Origin: Aquipluma nitroreducens
GTDB taxonomy: Bacteria > Bacteroidota > Bacteroidia > Bacteroidales > Prolixibacteraceae
Direction of reading: 5' to 3'
Length of the DNA: 64,000 bases
Assembly (NCBI RefSeq): GCF_009689585.1
Contig: NZ_AP018694.1
Location: forward strand, 2,929,001 to 2,993,000
Shown here in pieces: positions 1 to 9,049 of the stretch. The notes under the pieces are model-generated. The model was not told where the DNA came from. It did no database searches and saw only the letters and a program-made list of their open reading frames with translations. Both the position numbers and the translations under genes were made by a program. Position 1 is the first letter of the stretch; each line of letters begins with the position of its first letter.

Positions 1-332
1 GCTACAAGCTGAAAGTGCCATCTAGTCTTGAGTTTAGCCTGAAAACCATTGCCGGACAGGTTATTCTGCAAGGCTCGCTTGGAAAAATTTCGGTCAATTC
101 AATCAGCGGTTTTATCGATTATGCTGTTCCGGCAAGCATGAAAGCCCGGATCAACCTTTCTACAGTAACCGGCGATGTGTATTCGGATGTGAAATTCGAC
201 AATAGGCCTTCGAAAGAAATGAGCTGGGTGGGCACCAAACGCGACCTGACTCTTAACAGCGGAACCCTGCCCATTAAACTCGAAACCGTAAGCGGAAATA
301 TTTACCTGCGTAAATCGAAGCAACTGAATTAA
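1..332 (+). CDS. C-terminal part of a DUF4097-like (putative adhesin) protein, 5' end outside window
   Basis: The reading frame is open from the first bases of the window (codons start at base 3) to a TAA at 330-332, so this is the last 110 or so residues of a longer protein. It contains short beta-strand units ending in turns such as SISGFID, VTGDVYSD and VSGNIYL. This spacing of S/T-G-D/N-I/V motifs is typical of the right-handed beta-helix of DUF4097/DUF4098 envelope proteins of Bacteroidota. Family membership is inferred from this repeat pattern alone. The protein is probably envelope-associated; function is unknown. A hairpin terminator follows. The N-terminus, including any signal peptide, is not visible. 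Confidence 0.6.
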   Translation, partial: YKLKVPSSLEFSLKTIAGQVILQGSLGKISVNSISGFIDYAVPASMKARINLSTVTGDVYSDVKFDNRPSKEMSWVGTKRDLTLNSGTLPIKLETVSGNIYLRKSKQLN

Positions 333-368
333 GTAATACATAGAGCACTGGTTTTAATTTCACAGAAG

Positions 369-399
369 AAAGCCATTTCGGAAACGGGATGGCTTTTTC
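369..399 (+). terminator. Rho-independent terminator after the DUF4097-like gene
   Basis: AAGCCAT (370-376) pairs with ATGGCTT (389-395) and is followed by a T-run. It lies 37 bp after the stop codon of the upstream gene. Confidence 0.75.
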
Positions 400-514
400 G
401 TTTTGAATTTTGTGAATCGAAATAGAAACGGATTTATTCCCAAATTCCTGAAATCAGAAGCGCTATTTCTTCAGGTTTTTATTTTACTTTTAAAATCTAA
501 ACCAACCCGAACCC

Positions 515-3256
515 ATGAAACTTAAGATTCTTATTTTCCTGCTCGCCTTTTTTGCGTTTAAACTTGCAGAAGCCAAACTTTTTCCAACACAACTTACCTG
601 TGAATATCTTAAAAATTCGCCTTTAGTTGATGTTCCTCATCCACGATTGGCTTGGATAAATATTGCAGAATTGGGAGAGCGTGGGCAACAGCAAACGGCT
701 TTTCAGATTAGGGTGGCTACTTCAGCCAGCGCACTCGAAAATCCTGATATGTGGGATAGTGGTAAGGTAAAATCTGATCAATCGACACGTGTTGAGTACA
801 ATGGAAAAACCTTGATGTCGCGGCAGGAATGCTGGTGGCAGGTGCGTGTTTGGGATCGTGAGGACAAAACATCGGATTGGAGCCAACCTGTCATGTGGCG
901 GATGGGGCTGCTTCAGGCAACTGACTGGAAAGCAGAGTGGATTGGCGCTCCATGGCAGGGCGAGGAAGCCTTGTCGAAACAGGGAAACACGAATACGACA
1001 TTGGCGCAGTTGCCCCCGCCAGCTCCCCTGTTCAGAAAAGAATTTGTTATTCAGAAGACAATAGCCAAGGCTGTTGCGTATGTAACCGGATTGGGATATT
1101 TTGAGCTTTATGTGAATGGCGAAAAAGTTGGCGACGACGTGTTGGTGCCCAATCAGACCAATTACGGCAAACGCCCCGGATTAGTTGATGCTGGCTTGCC
1201 TTTGAAAGACGATTTCTGTGAATACCGCGTAATGTATCTGGCTTATGATGTTACTAAAATGATCCGGAATGGCGCAAATGTGGTTGGCAGTATTTTGGGA
1301 AATGGTTTTTATAACCCATCAAAATCATGGGCCGAAGGATATGGTTCTCCCCGTTTTTTAGGGCAGGTTCACATCACATATACCGATGGAACTGAAGATG
1401 TAATTGTGAGCGATCAAACCTGGAAAGCTTCCAAAAGTGCTATCCTGATGGACATGGTTTACTATGGTGAACATTACGATGCCCGATTGGAACAACCCGG
1501 ATGGTGTTCTCCGGGATTCGACGATTCGGCCTGGCAGTCGGTCGTAAAACGCAAAGCTCCTGAAGGGAAACTGGTTACTCAAACTTCAGAATCCGATAAA
1601 GTTACACTCCGTATTCTTCCACGTTCAATTGAAAAGACTAAAGAAGGAAATTATAAAGTTGACTTTGGAGTTGAGATTTCCGGAAGACTTCGGCTTAACC
1701 ATATTTCTGGTCCGGCAGGTCAGAAAATTGAAATCAAATACCTCTGCAACACCTATTCGGGCGACAACTCCTACATCTGCAAAGGCGGCGGTGATGAGTC
1801 GTATGCCTCCCGTTTCAATTGGTTTGTATTTAGCGCTGTTGAGATTTTGAACTGGCCTGGCGAACTAAAACCCGAAGATATTACTGCCGAAGCTGTTAAC
1901 ACGGATGTGGAAGAATCGGCAAAGTTTGAGACCTCCAATTCGCTTTTCAACGACATCAACAAAGCCTGGAAGCGCAGCCAGTTGGACAACATGCACGGCG
2001 GAATTGCCAGCGACTGTCCGCACCGCGAACGTTCGGCATATACCGGCGATGGCCAGGTGTCGTGCGTAACCGTGATGCATAATTTCGACGCAAAATCATT
2101 CTATTTCAAGTGGATAAAAGATATCCTCGGAGCTCAGGATGCAGAAACTGGTTATGTACCCAATGGCGCTCCCTGGCAACCCGGATGCGGCGGCGGTGTG
2201 GCGTGGGGCGCGGCAATCTGCATTATGCCCTGGGAATTTTACCTGCACTACGGAGCGCTTGACGAGTTGAAAGACAATTATGAGGGCATGAAAGGTTACA
2301 TTCGCTACATGCAAACCTGGGTCGATCAGGATGGAATCATGTTTTCGCAACGTCCCGGTAAAGATGGAAACCCGCTACAATGGTTTAACCTGGGCGAGTG
2401 GGTGGCTCCGGGCAAAACGGTTCCCGATAATCTGGTTCACACATTTTACTTTTGGCGTTGTGCCGATTTAACGGCCAAAGCCGCCAACGCACTGAACAAG
2501 CCCGACGAAGCAAAGTTTTACGCCGGCATGGCCGAAAAAACGAAGCAGGCTTTCCATAAAAAATTCTTCGATGCTCAAAACGGAACCTATGGAGCTGGTG
2601 GCGGTAATATTTTGGCCCTGAAAATGGGCGTTCCGGCCGATCAGTATCCGCGTGTCATTGCGTCGCTTCGGGCCGATATTAAAGCGAACGACGGCCATTT
2701 GGATACCGGTATTTTCGGCACACAATTCTTTTTCGAAGTGCTTTCGGAAAACGGTATGCACGATTTGGCTTACGAAGCGCTGAACAAACGCACCATGCCA
2801 AGTTTCGGTTACGGACTTGCACAAGGCGCCACAACTACCTGGGAACAATGGGACGGGAAAAACTCGCAGAACCACCCCATGTTTGGCGGCGGATTGGTTT
2901 GGTTTTACCGAAAACTTGCAGGTATGAATGCAGATCCAGATCAGCCAGGTTACCGACACATCATTTTTAAACCACAACCTGTTGCCGATATCAGTTACGT
3001 TACTTATTCGAACAACACTGCTTTGGGCGAAGCCGGAATTACCTGGAAAAATGAGGACGGTAAATTTCTGATGGATATTACCGTGCCGGCTGGCAGTAAA
3101 GCAACCGTTTTTGTTCCCTCCGGAGATATCAGCAGTTTGAAAGAAAGCAGCTATCCAATCAAACAATCAAAAGGCGTGCATCTTGTTTCTACCGGAAAGG
3201 ATACGATTGTACTTGATGTGGAATCGGGAAAATATCAGTTTGAGGTCAACAAATAA
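515..3256 (+). CDS. Secreted alpha-L-rhamnosidase, GH78 family
   Basis: 913 residues, starting with a hydrophobic signal peptide (about residues 1-20, ending AEA). This enzyme removes terminal alpha-L-rhamnose from polysaccharides or glycosides by an inverting mechanism, probably in the periplasm. The order fits GH78: Fn3-like N-domain (WWQVRVWD about 105-115), carbohydrate-binding-like alpha-L-rhamnosidase N domain (about 165-340), an (alpha/alpha)6 catalytic barrel and a C-terminal beta domain. The catalytic-face motif DCPHRERSAYTGD lies at 500-512 (D500, E505, D512), and the likely general base is Glu777 in TTTWEQWDG. The gene is monocistronic on the + strand, opposite to the downstream CAZyme genes. 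GH78 assignment is firm; the polymer substrate is unknown. Confidence 0.93.
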   Translation: MKLKILIFLLAFFAFKLAEAKLFPTQLTCEYLKNSPLVDVPHPRLAWINIAELGERGQQQTAFQIRVATSASALENPDMWDSGKVKSDQSTRVEYNGKTLMSRQECWWQVRVWDREDKTSDWSQPVMWRMGLLQATDWKAEWIGAPWQGEEALSKQGNTNTTLAQLPPPAPLFRKEFVIQKTIAKAVAYVTGLGYFELYVNGEKVGDDVLVPNQTNYGKRPGLVDAGLPLKDDFCEYRVMYLAYDVTKMIRNGANVVGSILGNGFYNPSKSWAEGYGSPRFLGQVHITYTDGTEDVIVSDQTWKASKSAILMDMVYYGEHYDARLEQPGWCSPGFDDSAWQSVVKRKAPEGKLVTQTSESDKVTLRILPRSIEKTKEGNYKVDFGVEISGRLRLNHISGPAGQKIEIKYLCNTYSGDNSYICKGGGDESYASRFNWFVFSAVEILNWPGELKPEDITAEAVNTDVEESAKFETSNSLFNDINKAWKRSQLDNMHGGIASDCPHRERSAYTGDGQVSCVTVMHNFDAKSFYFKWIKDILGAQDAETGYVPNGAPWQPGCGGGVAWGAAICIMPWEFYLHYGALDELKDNYEGMKGYIRYMQTWVDQDGIMFSQRPGKDGNPLQWFNLGEWVAPGKTVPDNLVHTFYFWRCADLTAKAANALNKPDEAKFYAGMAEKTKQAFHKKFFDAQNGTYGAGGGNILALKMGVPADQYPRVIASLRADIKANDGHLDTGIFGTQFFFEVLSENGMHDLAYEALNKRTMPSFGYGLAQGATTTWEQWDGKNSQNHPMFGGGLVWFYRKLAGMNADPDQPGYRHIIFKPQPVADISYVTYSNNTALGEAGITWKNEDGKFLMDITVPAGSKATVFVPSGDISSLKESSYPIKQSKGVHLVSTGKDTIVLDVESGKYQFEVNK

Positions 3257-3277
3257 ACAACTCCATTGATCGAAGCG

Positions 3278-3440
3278 TCATGCCGAACTTGTTTCGGCAT
3301 CTCTGCTGCTATGGAGAATGCTCCCTTCGACTGCTTCGCGCTCAGGGAGCGGCGCATTGAAAGAGAATTCGTTGGAATAAACAGAAATATTCGCACACTC
3401 AGCTCCCTGAGCAGTTCTAGGCGTGTCGAAGGGAGTCCTC
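3278..3440. repeat. Composite dispersed palindromic repeat
   Basis: The gap holds a hairpin ATGCCGAA/TTCGGCAT (3280-3300). Next come two facing copies of a GCTCCCT...AGGGAGC palindrome (3320-3350 and 3402-3435) that are near inverse complements of each other (shared CTCCCTTCGAC and GCTCAGGGAGC). A degraded relative is at 35232-35264. I recognise the pattern as intergenic palindromic repeats common in Bacteroidota. There is no coding potential. Confidence 0.6.
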
Positions 3441-3547
3441 GATTAGAATGTCGAAGGCAATTGCTCTTAAAAGGTAGCGAAATCAATATGTAATGTGTTA
3501 TATTTGAAACTACATAAGGCGATTCTAATATTTCATAAAATTTGACC

Positions 3548-4372
3548 ATGGCAGAAAAATTAAAAGATTTCGACGTGGAATTACAATCAGGTAAGTACCT
3601 TTTCAAATACTGCAAGTTTGACGTTAATGCATTGCAAATAATCATTAATAAAACGCTTTATTTTTGTTCTCCAGATAAATTAAATGATCCTCTGGATTCC
3701 AATTTTGATATAGAAATAACTAATCCGAATAATTTTAAAGAGAAAACAAGAGACAATATCAAATATTCAGGTTTCCCTTTAAGTGAGGACGTAAAACTTC
3801 TATTAAAAGACTACGGATCAGTAATGGGCAATGTCAAGAGTCAGAAAAAGTTGTTTGAAGGTTATTTTAAATATATGCAAAATACCTTTCTTGGAATTTG
3901 CTCCTTCTCAACAAAAATAAAAGATGGAAATTTACTTTGGTCCCATTATGCTAATGAAGCTAAGGGTTTATGTCTAGTATTTGATAAAGAAAAGCTTGTT
4001 GAGTCATTAAGTCAAAAACTAGGGTTTGGCTATAGAATACTAAAGGGGAATTTAGATTATGATGGAATAAAACCACTTTTAGTTAAAATTACAGAAGATA
4101 ATGATTTAGAATACAGTTTCAGTCACTTGTTCTCTAAAACGAAGCATTGGTCAAGTGAAGAAGAATATCGAATAGTATTAGAAAAATACGAATCTAGCCC
4201 TTTTGATTTTGGTTATAGTATGTTTTACCCATTTTTGAAATTTGATGACAGCTGTTTAGAATTTATAATCTGGGGGGAAAGGATTTTAGAAGAACATTCT
4301 CAACTTTTATTAAAATTAAAAGACGAACATGTTTTCGCTGCAGAATTACTTAACCATGAGTTTGATCGGTAA
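3548..4372 (+). CDS. DUF2971 domain protein
   Basis: 274 residues from ATG 3548; an in-frame TTG two codons upstream is less likely. The pattern fits DUF2971: an N-terminal FKYCKFD segment, LYFCSPDKLNDPLDSNF (fold-conserved NDP-D motif), a central CSFSTKIKDGNLLWSHYAN block followed by GLCLVFD, and a late HWSSEEEYRIV motif. The family's biochemical role is not established; members often lie in accessory and defence-like regions. The gene is visibly more AT-rich in composition and codon use than the flanking CAZyme genes and lies next to palindromic repeats, which suggests horizontal acquisition. It converges on the GH43-like gene with only 21 bp between stop codons. Confidence 0.75.
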   Translation: MAEKLKDFDVELQSGKYLFKYCKFDVNALQIIINKTLYFCSPDKLNDPLDSNFDIEITNPNNFKEKTRDNIKYSGFPLSEDVKLLLKDYGSVMGNVKSQKKLFEGYFKYMQNTFLGICSFSTKIKDGNLLWSHYANEAKGLCLVFDKEKLVESLSQKLGFGYRILKGNLDYDGIKPLLVKITEDNDLEYSFSHLFSKTKHWSSEEEYRIVLEKYESSPFDFGYSMFYPFLKFDDSCLEFIIWGERILEEHSQLLLKLKDEHVFAAELLNHEFDR

Positions 4373-4393
4373 AAAACGTGACAACTATTTCAC

Positions 4394-6487
4394 TTACAGA
4401 TTTTTACCCATCTCTGATCTACCGCTTTCACCCAGCGCTTCAATCGCAAAATAGTAGCTTGTTCCTCTATCCATTCCGCGGAAATTGTAGTTTGTTGCAC
4501 TGTTTATTGTTATGCAGTTGTACAGTTTGCCGGGCGATACGCCGTACCAAATGTTGTAATCATAAGCTCCTTTTGTCGGACTCCAGTTAATCATTGCATT
4601 ACGCGGGTCGGCTGCCGACCGGTCCACTTTAAAATTGCTGACTTGCGCAGGTTTTTCACCCTTTGCCAGACCAAACACCCTAAAATCGCTAATGGCAAAT
4701 GAGCCGGTTGGCATGTGAATATTTTCAATTTTCAGGTAGCGGGTGTTGACAGGCTTTTGCAGTTCCACGTAGTCGTGCGGTACATCGCGGTTGTTGTCGC
4801 TTTTGTCAATCAGCAGCGTCCAGTTTTGGCCGTCAACCGATTGGGATATGCGATACTGGTGGTACAAATCCATTGCTTTGTTGTGCTGAAAAGCCTTGTG
4901 CTCGTAGTAGTTGATTTGCAGCGCGCGCACCTCTTTCACACCGCCCAAATCCATTTGCAGCCATTCACCTGGATTGCCGGTTCGAGCCGCCCAATAGGTG
5001 CGCATATTGTCGTCGGAAGCATTCTTTGCAATCAAATCGCCATCTGTAGAAGAAACAGTAACGGGCTTTTGGTAGGAGAGGAGCATCCATCCGGCGAAAG
5101 TTCCGCTTCGGTGGTCGGTTGTTTGAGTCGGATTCAAGCAGGGATAATCGCCGTATCCGGTTGAAACGTACATCGTGCCATCTTCATCAAATCCGGCGGG
5201 GTAAATGCCTATACGCCGCTCGAATTTGTATTTGAGTGACAACATGCAGGTTGCCACATGCCAGTAATTTCCGTAGTTATCGGCAAAGGTTCCGCCATGC
5301 CCCGCGCCTTGCACAAATCCACCTGGCTTATACGACACCGGGTTGTGCTTTTGATAGGTGAACGGTCCCAGCGGATGATCGGCCACATAAACGCCATCGG
5401 CATACACCTTAAATTCGGTTCCGGGAGCTCCATACTGAAAATAGTATTTGCCCTTGTGTTTGGTCACGAAACTGCCTTCGGTAAAGGGCGCCAGCGTGGT
5501 ACTGTCGTCGTTGTTCATGCCAAAACGTTCCCAACCGTGAAGGTCGGGTTTCAGCATCGTTATATCGGTGATTTTGTTTTTCGGGTAAAAGTTGGTACGA
5601 TCCAGTTCAACGCCTTTCAGCGGCCATTCGTTGCTCGAACCGTAATACATATACAGCCGCTTATCGTCGTCGAGGAAAAATGCCGGATCCCAAAACGGCA
5701 GTGATACCGATTCAATTTTCCGCTTGAAGCGACCGCTTTTTGGGTCGGTACTGTACCAAACGGGCAATCCGCGGTAGGTTGATCCGGTGTAAAACAATGT
5801 GTCGCCGCTCACGTAAGCTGTGGGGGCGCACTGGTCGTCGTCGGTTGGGGTTCGCTGGAAACTGGCGTACACAAATTCCCAATGGCTTAAATCTTTGGAG
5901 TAATGAAATCCGCCCTGATTAGTCGAGAACAGGAAATATTCGCCTTTGTAATTCACCAGCATCGGGTCGGCCGAAGAGCGGAATGACCCATTTGGCTTCA
6001 CATTGTTGTTATACGGTTCGAAATTGTAGCTGATGTTTACCGGGTTGCAAAAGGTTTTTGGGTGATCGTTCAACGGGTCGAACGATTCAGTTGCCCGCGC
6101 TTTTTCATTTTTTGTGGAAGTGATTTTTTGTGGTGTCAGTTTAAAATCAACCTTTTTTCCCAACCGTTTCACGTTTAACGGAGTCATTTCCATTCCGGGG
6201 TAATACACCACCATGATGGTATCGCCATAATCGGCAATGCGGTACATTCCGTTGGCGTCGGTATTGTCGTGCGCCGGACTGTATTGATACATTACTGTAG
6301 CACCTTCCAGCGGTTTGCCATCAGGACCCAAAACCTGTCCACTTCGGAATTTCTTCTTTTTTACAGTGATGGTATAATCGCTCACCTGTCCTTTCACCAC
6401 AATAATGCTGTCTTCTGGCTCCTGAGCTTTTGCCTGAAAGGAAACCGAAAAAAGGAAGCAGAAAAGGGGAAGGAGTAGGTTTTTCAT
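4394..6487 (-). CDS. Secreted GH43-like glycosidase with CBM32-type and Fn3 domains
   Basis: 697 residues with a signal peptide ending about AKAQ (residue 22). Domains in order: a carboxypeptidase-regulatory-like beta sandwich (about 48-115, GPDGKPLEGATVMY), a GH43-type five-bladed propeller (about 160-470), an F5/8 type C (CBM32-like) module (about 475-612, with WLQMDLGG and DFRVFG) and a C-terminal Fn3 domain. The propeller starts with RSSADPMLV; Asp174 is the expected catalytic base of the clan. GH43 enzymes cleave arabinose-, xylose- or galactose-containing glycans. The exact specificity here is unknown. It is third in a minus-strand series GH144-GH3-GH43 and probably shares their transcription. 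Confidence 0.8.
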   Translation of the reverse strand: MKNLLLPLFCFLFSVSFQAKAQEPEDSIIVVKGQVSDYTITVKKKKFRSGQVLGPDGKPLEGATVMYQYSPAHDNTDANGMYRIADYGDTIMVVYYPGMEMTPLNVKRLGKKVDFKLTPQKITSTKNEKARATESFDPLNDHPKTFCNPVNISYNFEPYNNNVKPNGSFRSSADPMLVNYKGEYFLFSTNQGGFHYSKDLSHWEFVYASFQRTPTDDDQCAPTAYVSGDTLFYTGSTYRGLPVWYSTDPKSGRFKRKIESVSLPFWDPAFFLDDDKRLYMYYGSSNEWPLKGVELDRTNFYPKNKITDITMLKPDLHGWERFGMNNDDSTTLAPFTEGSFVTKHKGKYYFQYGAPGTEFKVYADGVYVADHPLGPFTYQKHNPVSYKPGGFVQGAGHGGTFADNYGNYWHVATCMLSLKYKFERRIGIYPAGFDEDGTMYVSTGYGDYPCLNPTQTTDHRSGTFAGWMLLSYQKPVTVSSTDGDLIAKNASDDNMRTYWAARTGNPGEWLQMDLGGVKEVRALQINYYEHKAFQHNKAMDLYHQYRISQSVDGQNWTLLIDKSDNNRDVPHDYVELQKPVNTRYLKIENIHMPTGSFAISDFRVFGLAKGEKPAQVSNFKVDRSAADPRNAMINWSPTKGAYDYNIWYGVSPGKLYNCITINSATNYNFRGMDRGTSYYFAIEALGESGRSEMGKNL

Positions 6488-6505
6488 GGCAATTGGGTTA
6501 GGAGA

Positions 6506-6587
6506 AGGGAGGAGGGATTCCGGAGACAGGAAAATGAGAGCAGATTAGTATTCCGTTCTCCCTTTTCCTGTTTCCGTTCTCCGGATT
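6506..6587. repeat. Degenerate purine-rich intergenic repeat
   Basis: Between the GH43-like start and the GH3 stop, CCGGAGACAGGAAAA faces TTTTCCTGTTTCCGTTCTCC, giving an imperfect inverted repeat. The minus-strand core GGAGAACGGAAAC recurs exactly at 58758-58770, and related GGAGAC/GGGAGACC text occurs at 35195-35225 and 39132-39165. It is probably a dispersed non-coding repeat family. Confidence 0.45.
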
Positions 6588-6588
6588 T

Positions 6589-8886
6589 TTATTTCAACAC
6601 AAAACCGGCTTCGAGCGTATTAGCTGAATTGGTTCCAACAAAAACTTTGAAGTCGCCAGGTTCGCTGACGAATTTCAGGTCGCTGTTGTAAAAGCGCAGG
6701 TCTTTTTCAGTCAGGGTAAACTCAACCGTGCGGGTTTCACCTTTTTTCAGGAATACTTTCTGAAAACCTTTCAGTTCCTTCACCGGACGGGTTACGCTGC
6801 CAACCATGTCGCGGATATACAGTTGAACAACTTCGGCACCATCGTAGTTTCCAGAGTTATTCAGGTCAACCGAAACTTTTAGTTTCCCGGTAGCCGTTAG
6901 GTTCGAATCAGACAATTTCAGGTTTTTATAATCGAAAGTGGTATAGCTCAAACCGAATCCGAATGGGAACAATGGGTCGTTCGAAACATCAAGGTAATTC
7001 GAGCGGAATTTTGAGAACCATTTCCCTTCGTCCAACGGACGGCCGGTGTTTTTGTGGTTATAATAGAGCGGAATTTGTCCAACATTTTGTGGGAAAGTTG
7101 AGCTCAATTTTCCGGATGGATTGACTTTGCCCAACAACACGTCGGCAATGGCATTTCCGGCTTCGGAGCCTGCAAACCACACATTCAGTATAGCCGGAAT
7201 ATTGGCTTTTTCCCAGTTAATGGTCAGCGGGCGGCCGGTAAACAGCACCATCACCACCGGCTTTCCGGTTGCCAGCAAAGCTTCTAATAATTCTTTCTGG
7301 TTCTCAGGAAGGCTGATGTCGGAGCGGCTCGAAGCTTCGCCACTCATTTCGGACGATTCGCCAACTGCGGCAATCACAACGTCTGATTTTTGGGCTGCAG
7401 CAACCGCTTCAGCAATCATTTCTTTTTGTGAGCGGCTATCCCATTTGGTTGGTTTCCCAAAAATGCTGATTCGCGCGTCGAGTTTCGGGTCGCTCACCAC
7501 ATTGGTTCCCATGGCATACAGAATGTTTGCTTCATTTCCGAGCACATTTTTCAACCCATCGAGCAACGAAACCGATTTTGCAAAATCACCAGCGACACTC
7601 CAGGTTCCAGGCATATTTTCGCGATTGTCGGCCAACGGGCCAACCAAAGCAATGGTTTTTTTATTCTGAAGTGGCAATGTTTGATTGTCGTTTTTCAGCA
7701 AAACAAACGTTTGAGCGGCAATTTCGCGGGCTGCTTGTCGGTTTTCAGGAGTAAAAACTTCGGCTTTGGCGCGGTTTACGTCGCAATACCGATATGGATC
7801 GTCGAACAATCCGAGTTTGTATTTGGCTTCCAGAATGCGGCGGCAAGCCTCGTCAATTTTTTGCTGAGTTACTTTTCCTTCTTTCAGCGATGCTTCGATA
7901 GTGGTCAAAAGTCCATCGCTCACCATGTCCATATCCACGCCGGCATTCAGGGCCAAAGCCGAAACTGCTTTCAGGTCGCCCATTCCATGCGGAGTCATTT
8001 CTGCAATACCGGTATAATCGGTCACCACAAACCCGTTGAAACCCCATTCTTTGCGCAGAAGGTCAGTCAACAGCCACTTGTTGCCTGTGGCCGGAATTCC
8101 GTCGATTTCGTTGAATGATGCCATGATGCTGCCTGCTCCTGCATCGAGAGCCGCTTTGTAAGGAGGCAAATATTCGTTGTACATGCGAATGTGGCTCATG
8201 TCAGTTGTATTGTAATCGCGGCCTGCTTCGGCGGCACCATACAGTGCGAAGTGTTTCACGCAAGCCAGAATGGTGTTGTTTTTCCGAAGGTCGTCGCCCT
8301 GATAACCTTTTACCATGGACTGGGCAATTTTAGAGCCCAGGTAAGTGTCTTCTCCTGAACCTTCGGAAACACGTCCCCAGCGCGGATCGCGGGCGATGTC
8401 GACCATCGGTGAGAAGGTCCAGCAAATACCGTCGGCACTGGCTTCCTGTGCCGCAATGCGGGCGCTATATTCAATCAAAGCCATGTCCCAGCTGCACGAC
8501 ATTCCCAGCGGGATCGGGAAAACGGTCTGGTAACCGTGAATGACGTCCATCCCAAAAATCAGCGGGATTTTAAGGCGGCTTTGTTCTACAGCGATTTGCT
8601 GCACCGCACGGATTTTTTCGGCTGATTTGATGTTGAAGAGTCCTCCAACTTTACCTTCTTTTATCTTTTCGGCAATGTTATTGTTGCTTCCAGCGCCGGT
8701 AATAATATCTCCGGAAGCTGGTAAATTTAGCTGACCTAATTTTTCCTCAAGCGTCATCTTTTTCATGAGGTTTTCAATAAAGGTCTTCATTTTAAGATCT
8801 TCGCCGGAAGGATTTGCGAAAGTGAATGACATGAGCACAGTGCTGCACAATGCCAGTAAAATCAACAGAGTTGTTGTCTTTTTCAT
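6589..8886 (-). CDS. bglX: Periplasmic beta-glucosidase, GH3 family (BglX-like)
   Basis: 765 residues, signal peptide about 1-25 (ending FANP). Three-part GH3 layout: (beta/alpha)8 domain (about 45-370) with DPRWGRVSEGSGEDTYLG and CVKHFALYG, an alpha/beta sandwich domain (about 400-630) and a C-terminal Fn3-like domain. The nucleophile is Asp290 in GFVVTDYTG; the acid/base Glu is expected in the GESSEMSGEA segment. It releases terminal beta-glucose from oligosaccharides. The neighbour upstream is a GH144-like endo-glucanase. The same pairing in Bacteroides thetaiotaomicron (GH144 plus GH3) degrades beta-1,2-glucan, so sophoro-oligosaccharides are a plausible substrate. That is an inference from context. 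Confidence 0.92.
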   Translation of the reverse strand: MKKTTTLLILLALCSTVLMSFTFANPSGEDLKMKTFIENLMKKMTLEEKLGQLNLPASGDIITGAGSNNNIAEKIKEGKVGGLFNIKSAEKIRAVQQIAVEQSRLKIPLIFGMDVIHGYQTVFPIPLGMSCSWDMALIEYSARIAAQEASADGICWTFSPMVDIARDPRWGRVSEGSGEDTYLGSKIAQSMVKGYQGDDLRKNNTILACVKHFALYGAAEAGRDYNTTDMSHIRMYNEYLPPYKAALDAGAGSIMASFNEIDGIPATGNKWLLTDLLRKEWGFNGFVVTDYTGIAEMTPHGMGDLKAVSALALNAGVDMDMVSDGLLTTIEASLKEGKVTQQKIDEACRRILEAKYKLGLFDDPYRYCDVNRAKAEVFTPENRQAAREIAAQTFVLLKNDNQTLPLQNKKTIALVGPLADNRENMPGTWSVAGDFAKSVSLLDGLKNVLGNEANILYAMGTNVVSDPKLDARISIFGKPTKWDSRSQKEMIAEAVAAAQKSDVVIAAVGESSEMSGEASSRSDISLPENQKELLEALLATGKPVVMVLFTGRPLTINWEKANIPAILNVWFAGSEAGNAIADVLLGKVNPSGKLSSTFPQNVGQIPLYYNHKNTGRPLDEGKWFSKFRSNYLDVSNDPLFPFGFGLSYTTFDYKNLKLSDSNLTATGKLKVSVDLNNSGNYDGAEVVQLYIRDMVGSVTRPVKELKGFQKVFLKKGETRTVEFTLTEKDLRFYNSDLKFVSEPGDFKVFVGTNSANTLEAGFVLK

Positions 8887-8992
8887 TTTAGTGGTTTTTA
8901 AATCTTGTTTGTTTGCGTTGTGGTGAATGCAAATATGAAGGTTTGTTTCGAGTTACACGTCATTGGAGCAAAAATTTTAAGCGAAAATGTTG

Positions 8993-9047
8993 CGCGTTTC
9001 GTGTTTCGAGTTAAAACCCGGAACTCGTATCTCGCAACCCGTAACAT
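8993..9047. repeat. Intergenic repeat of the ACCCGGAACTCG...CGCAACCCG family
   Basis: Text of the form GTTTCGAGTTAAAACCCGG followed by AACTCG and CGCAACCCGTAAC. Close relatives lie at 38303-38323 and 39703-39768, with a fragment at 52590-52615. It is present only between genes and encodes nothing. Confidence 0.5.
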
Positions 9048-9049
9048 TT

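Noticed and set aside
2468-3166. 232-codon minus-strand ORF inside the GH78 gene
   Set aside because: Antisense shadow of a strongly supported coding frame; no family motifs or signal peptide that make sense.
3548-4372. DUF2971 gene as part of an anti-phage defence system
   Set aside because: No partner nuclease, helicase or methylase is adjacent; the composition only suggests transfer.
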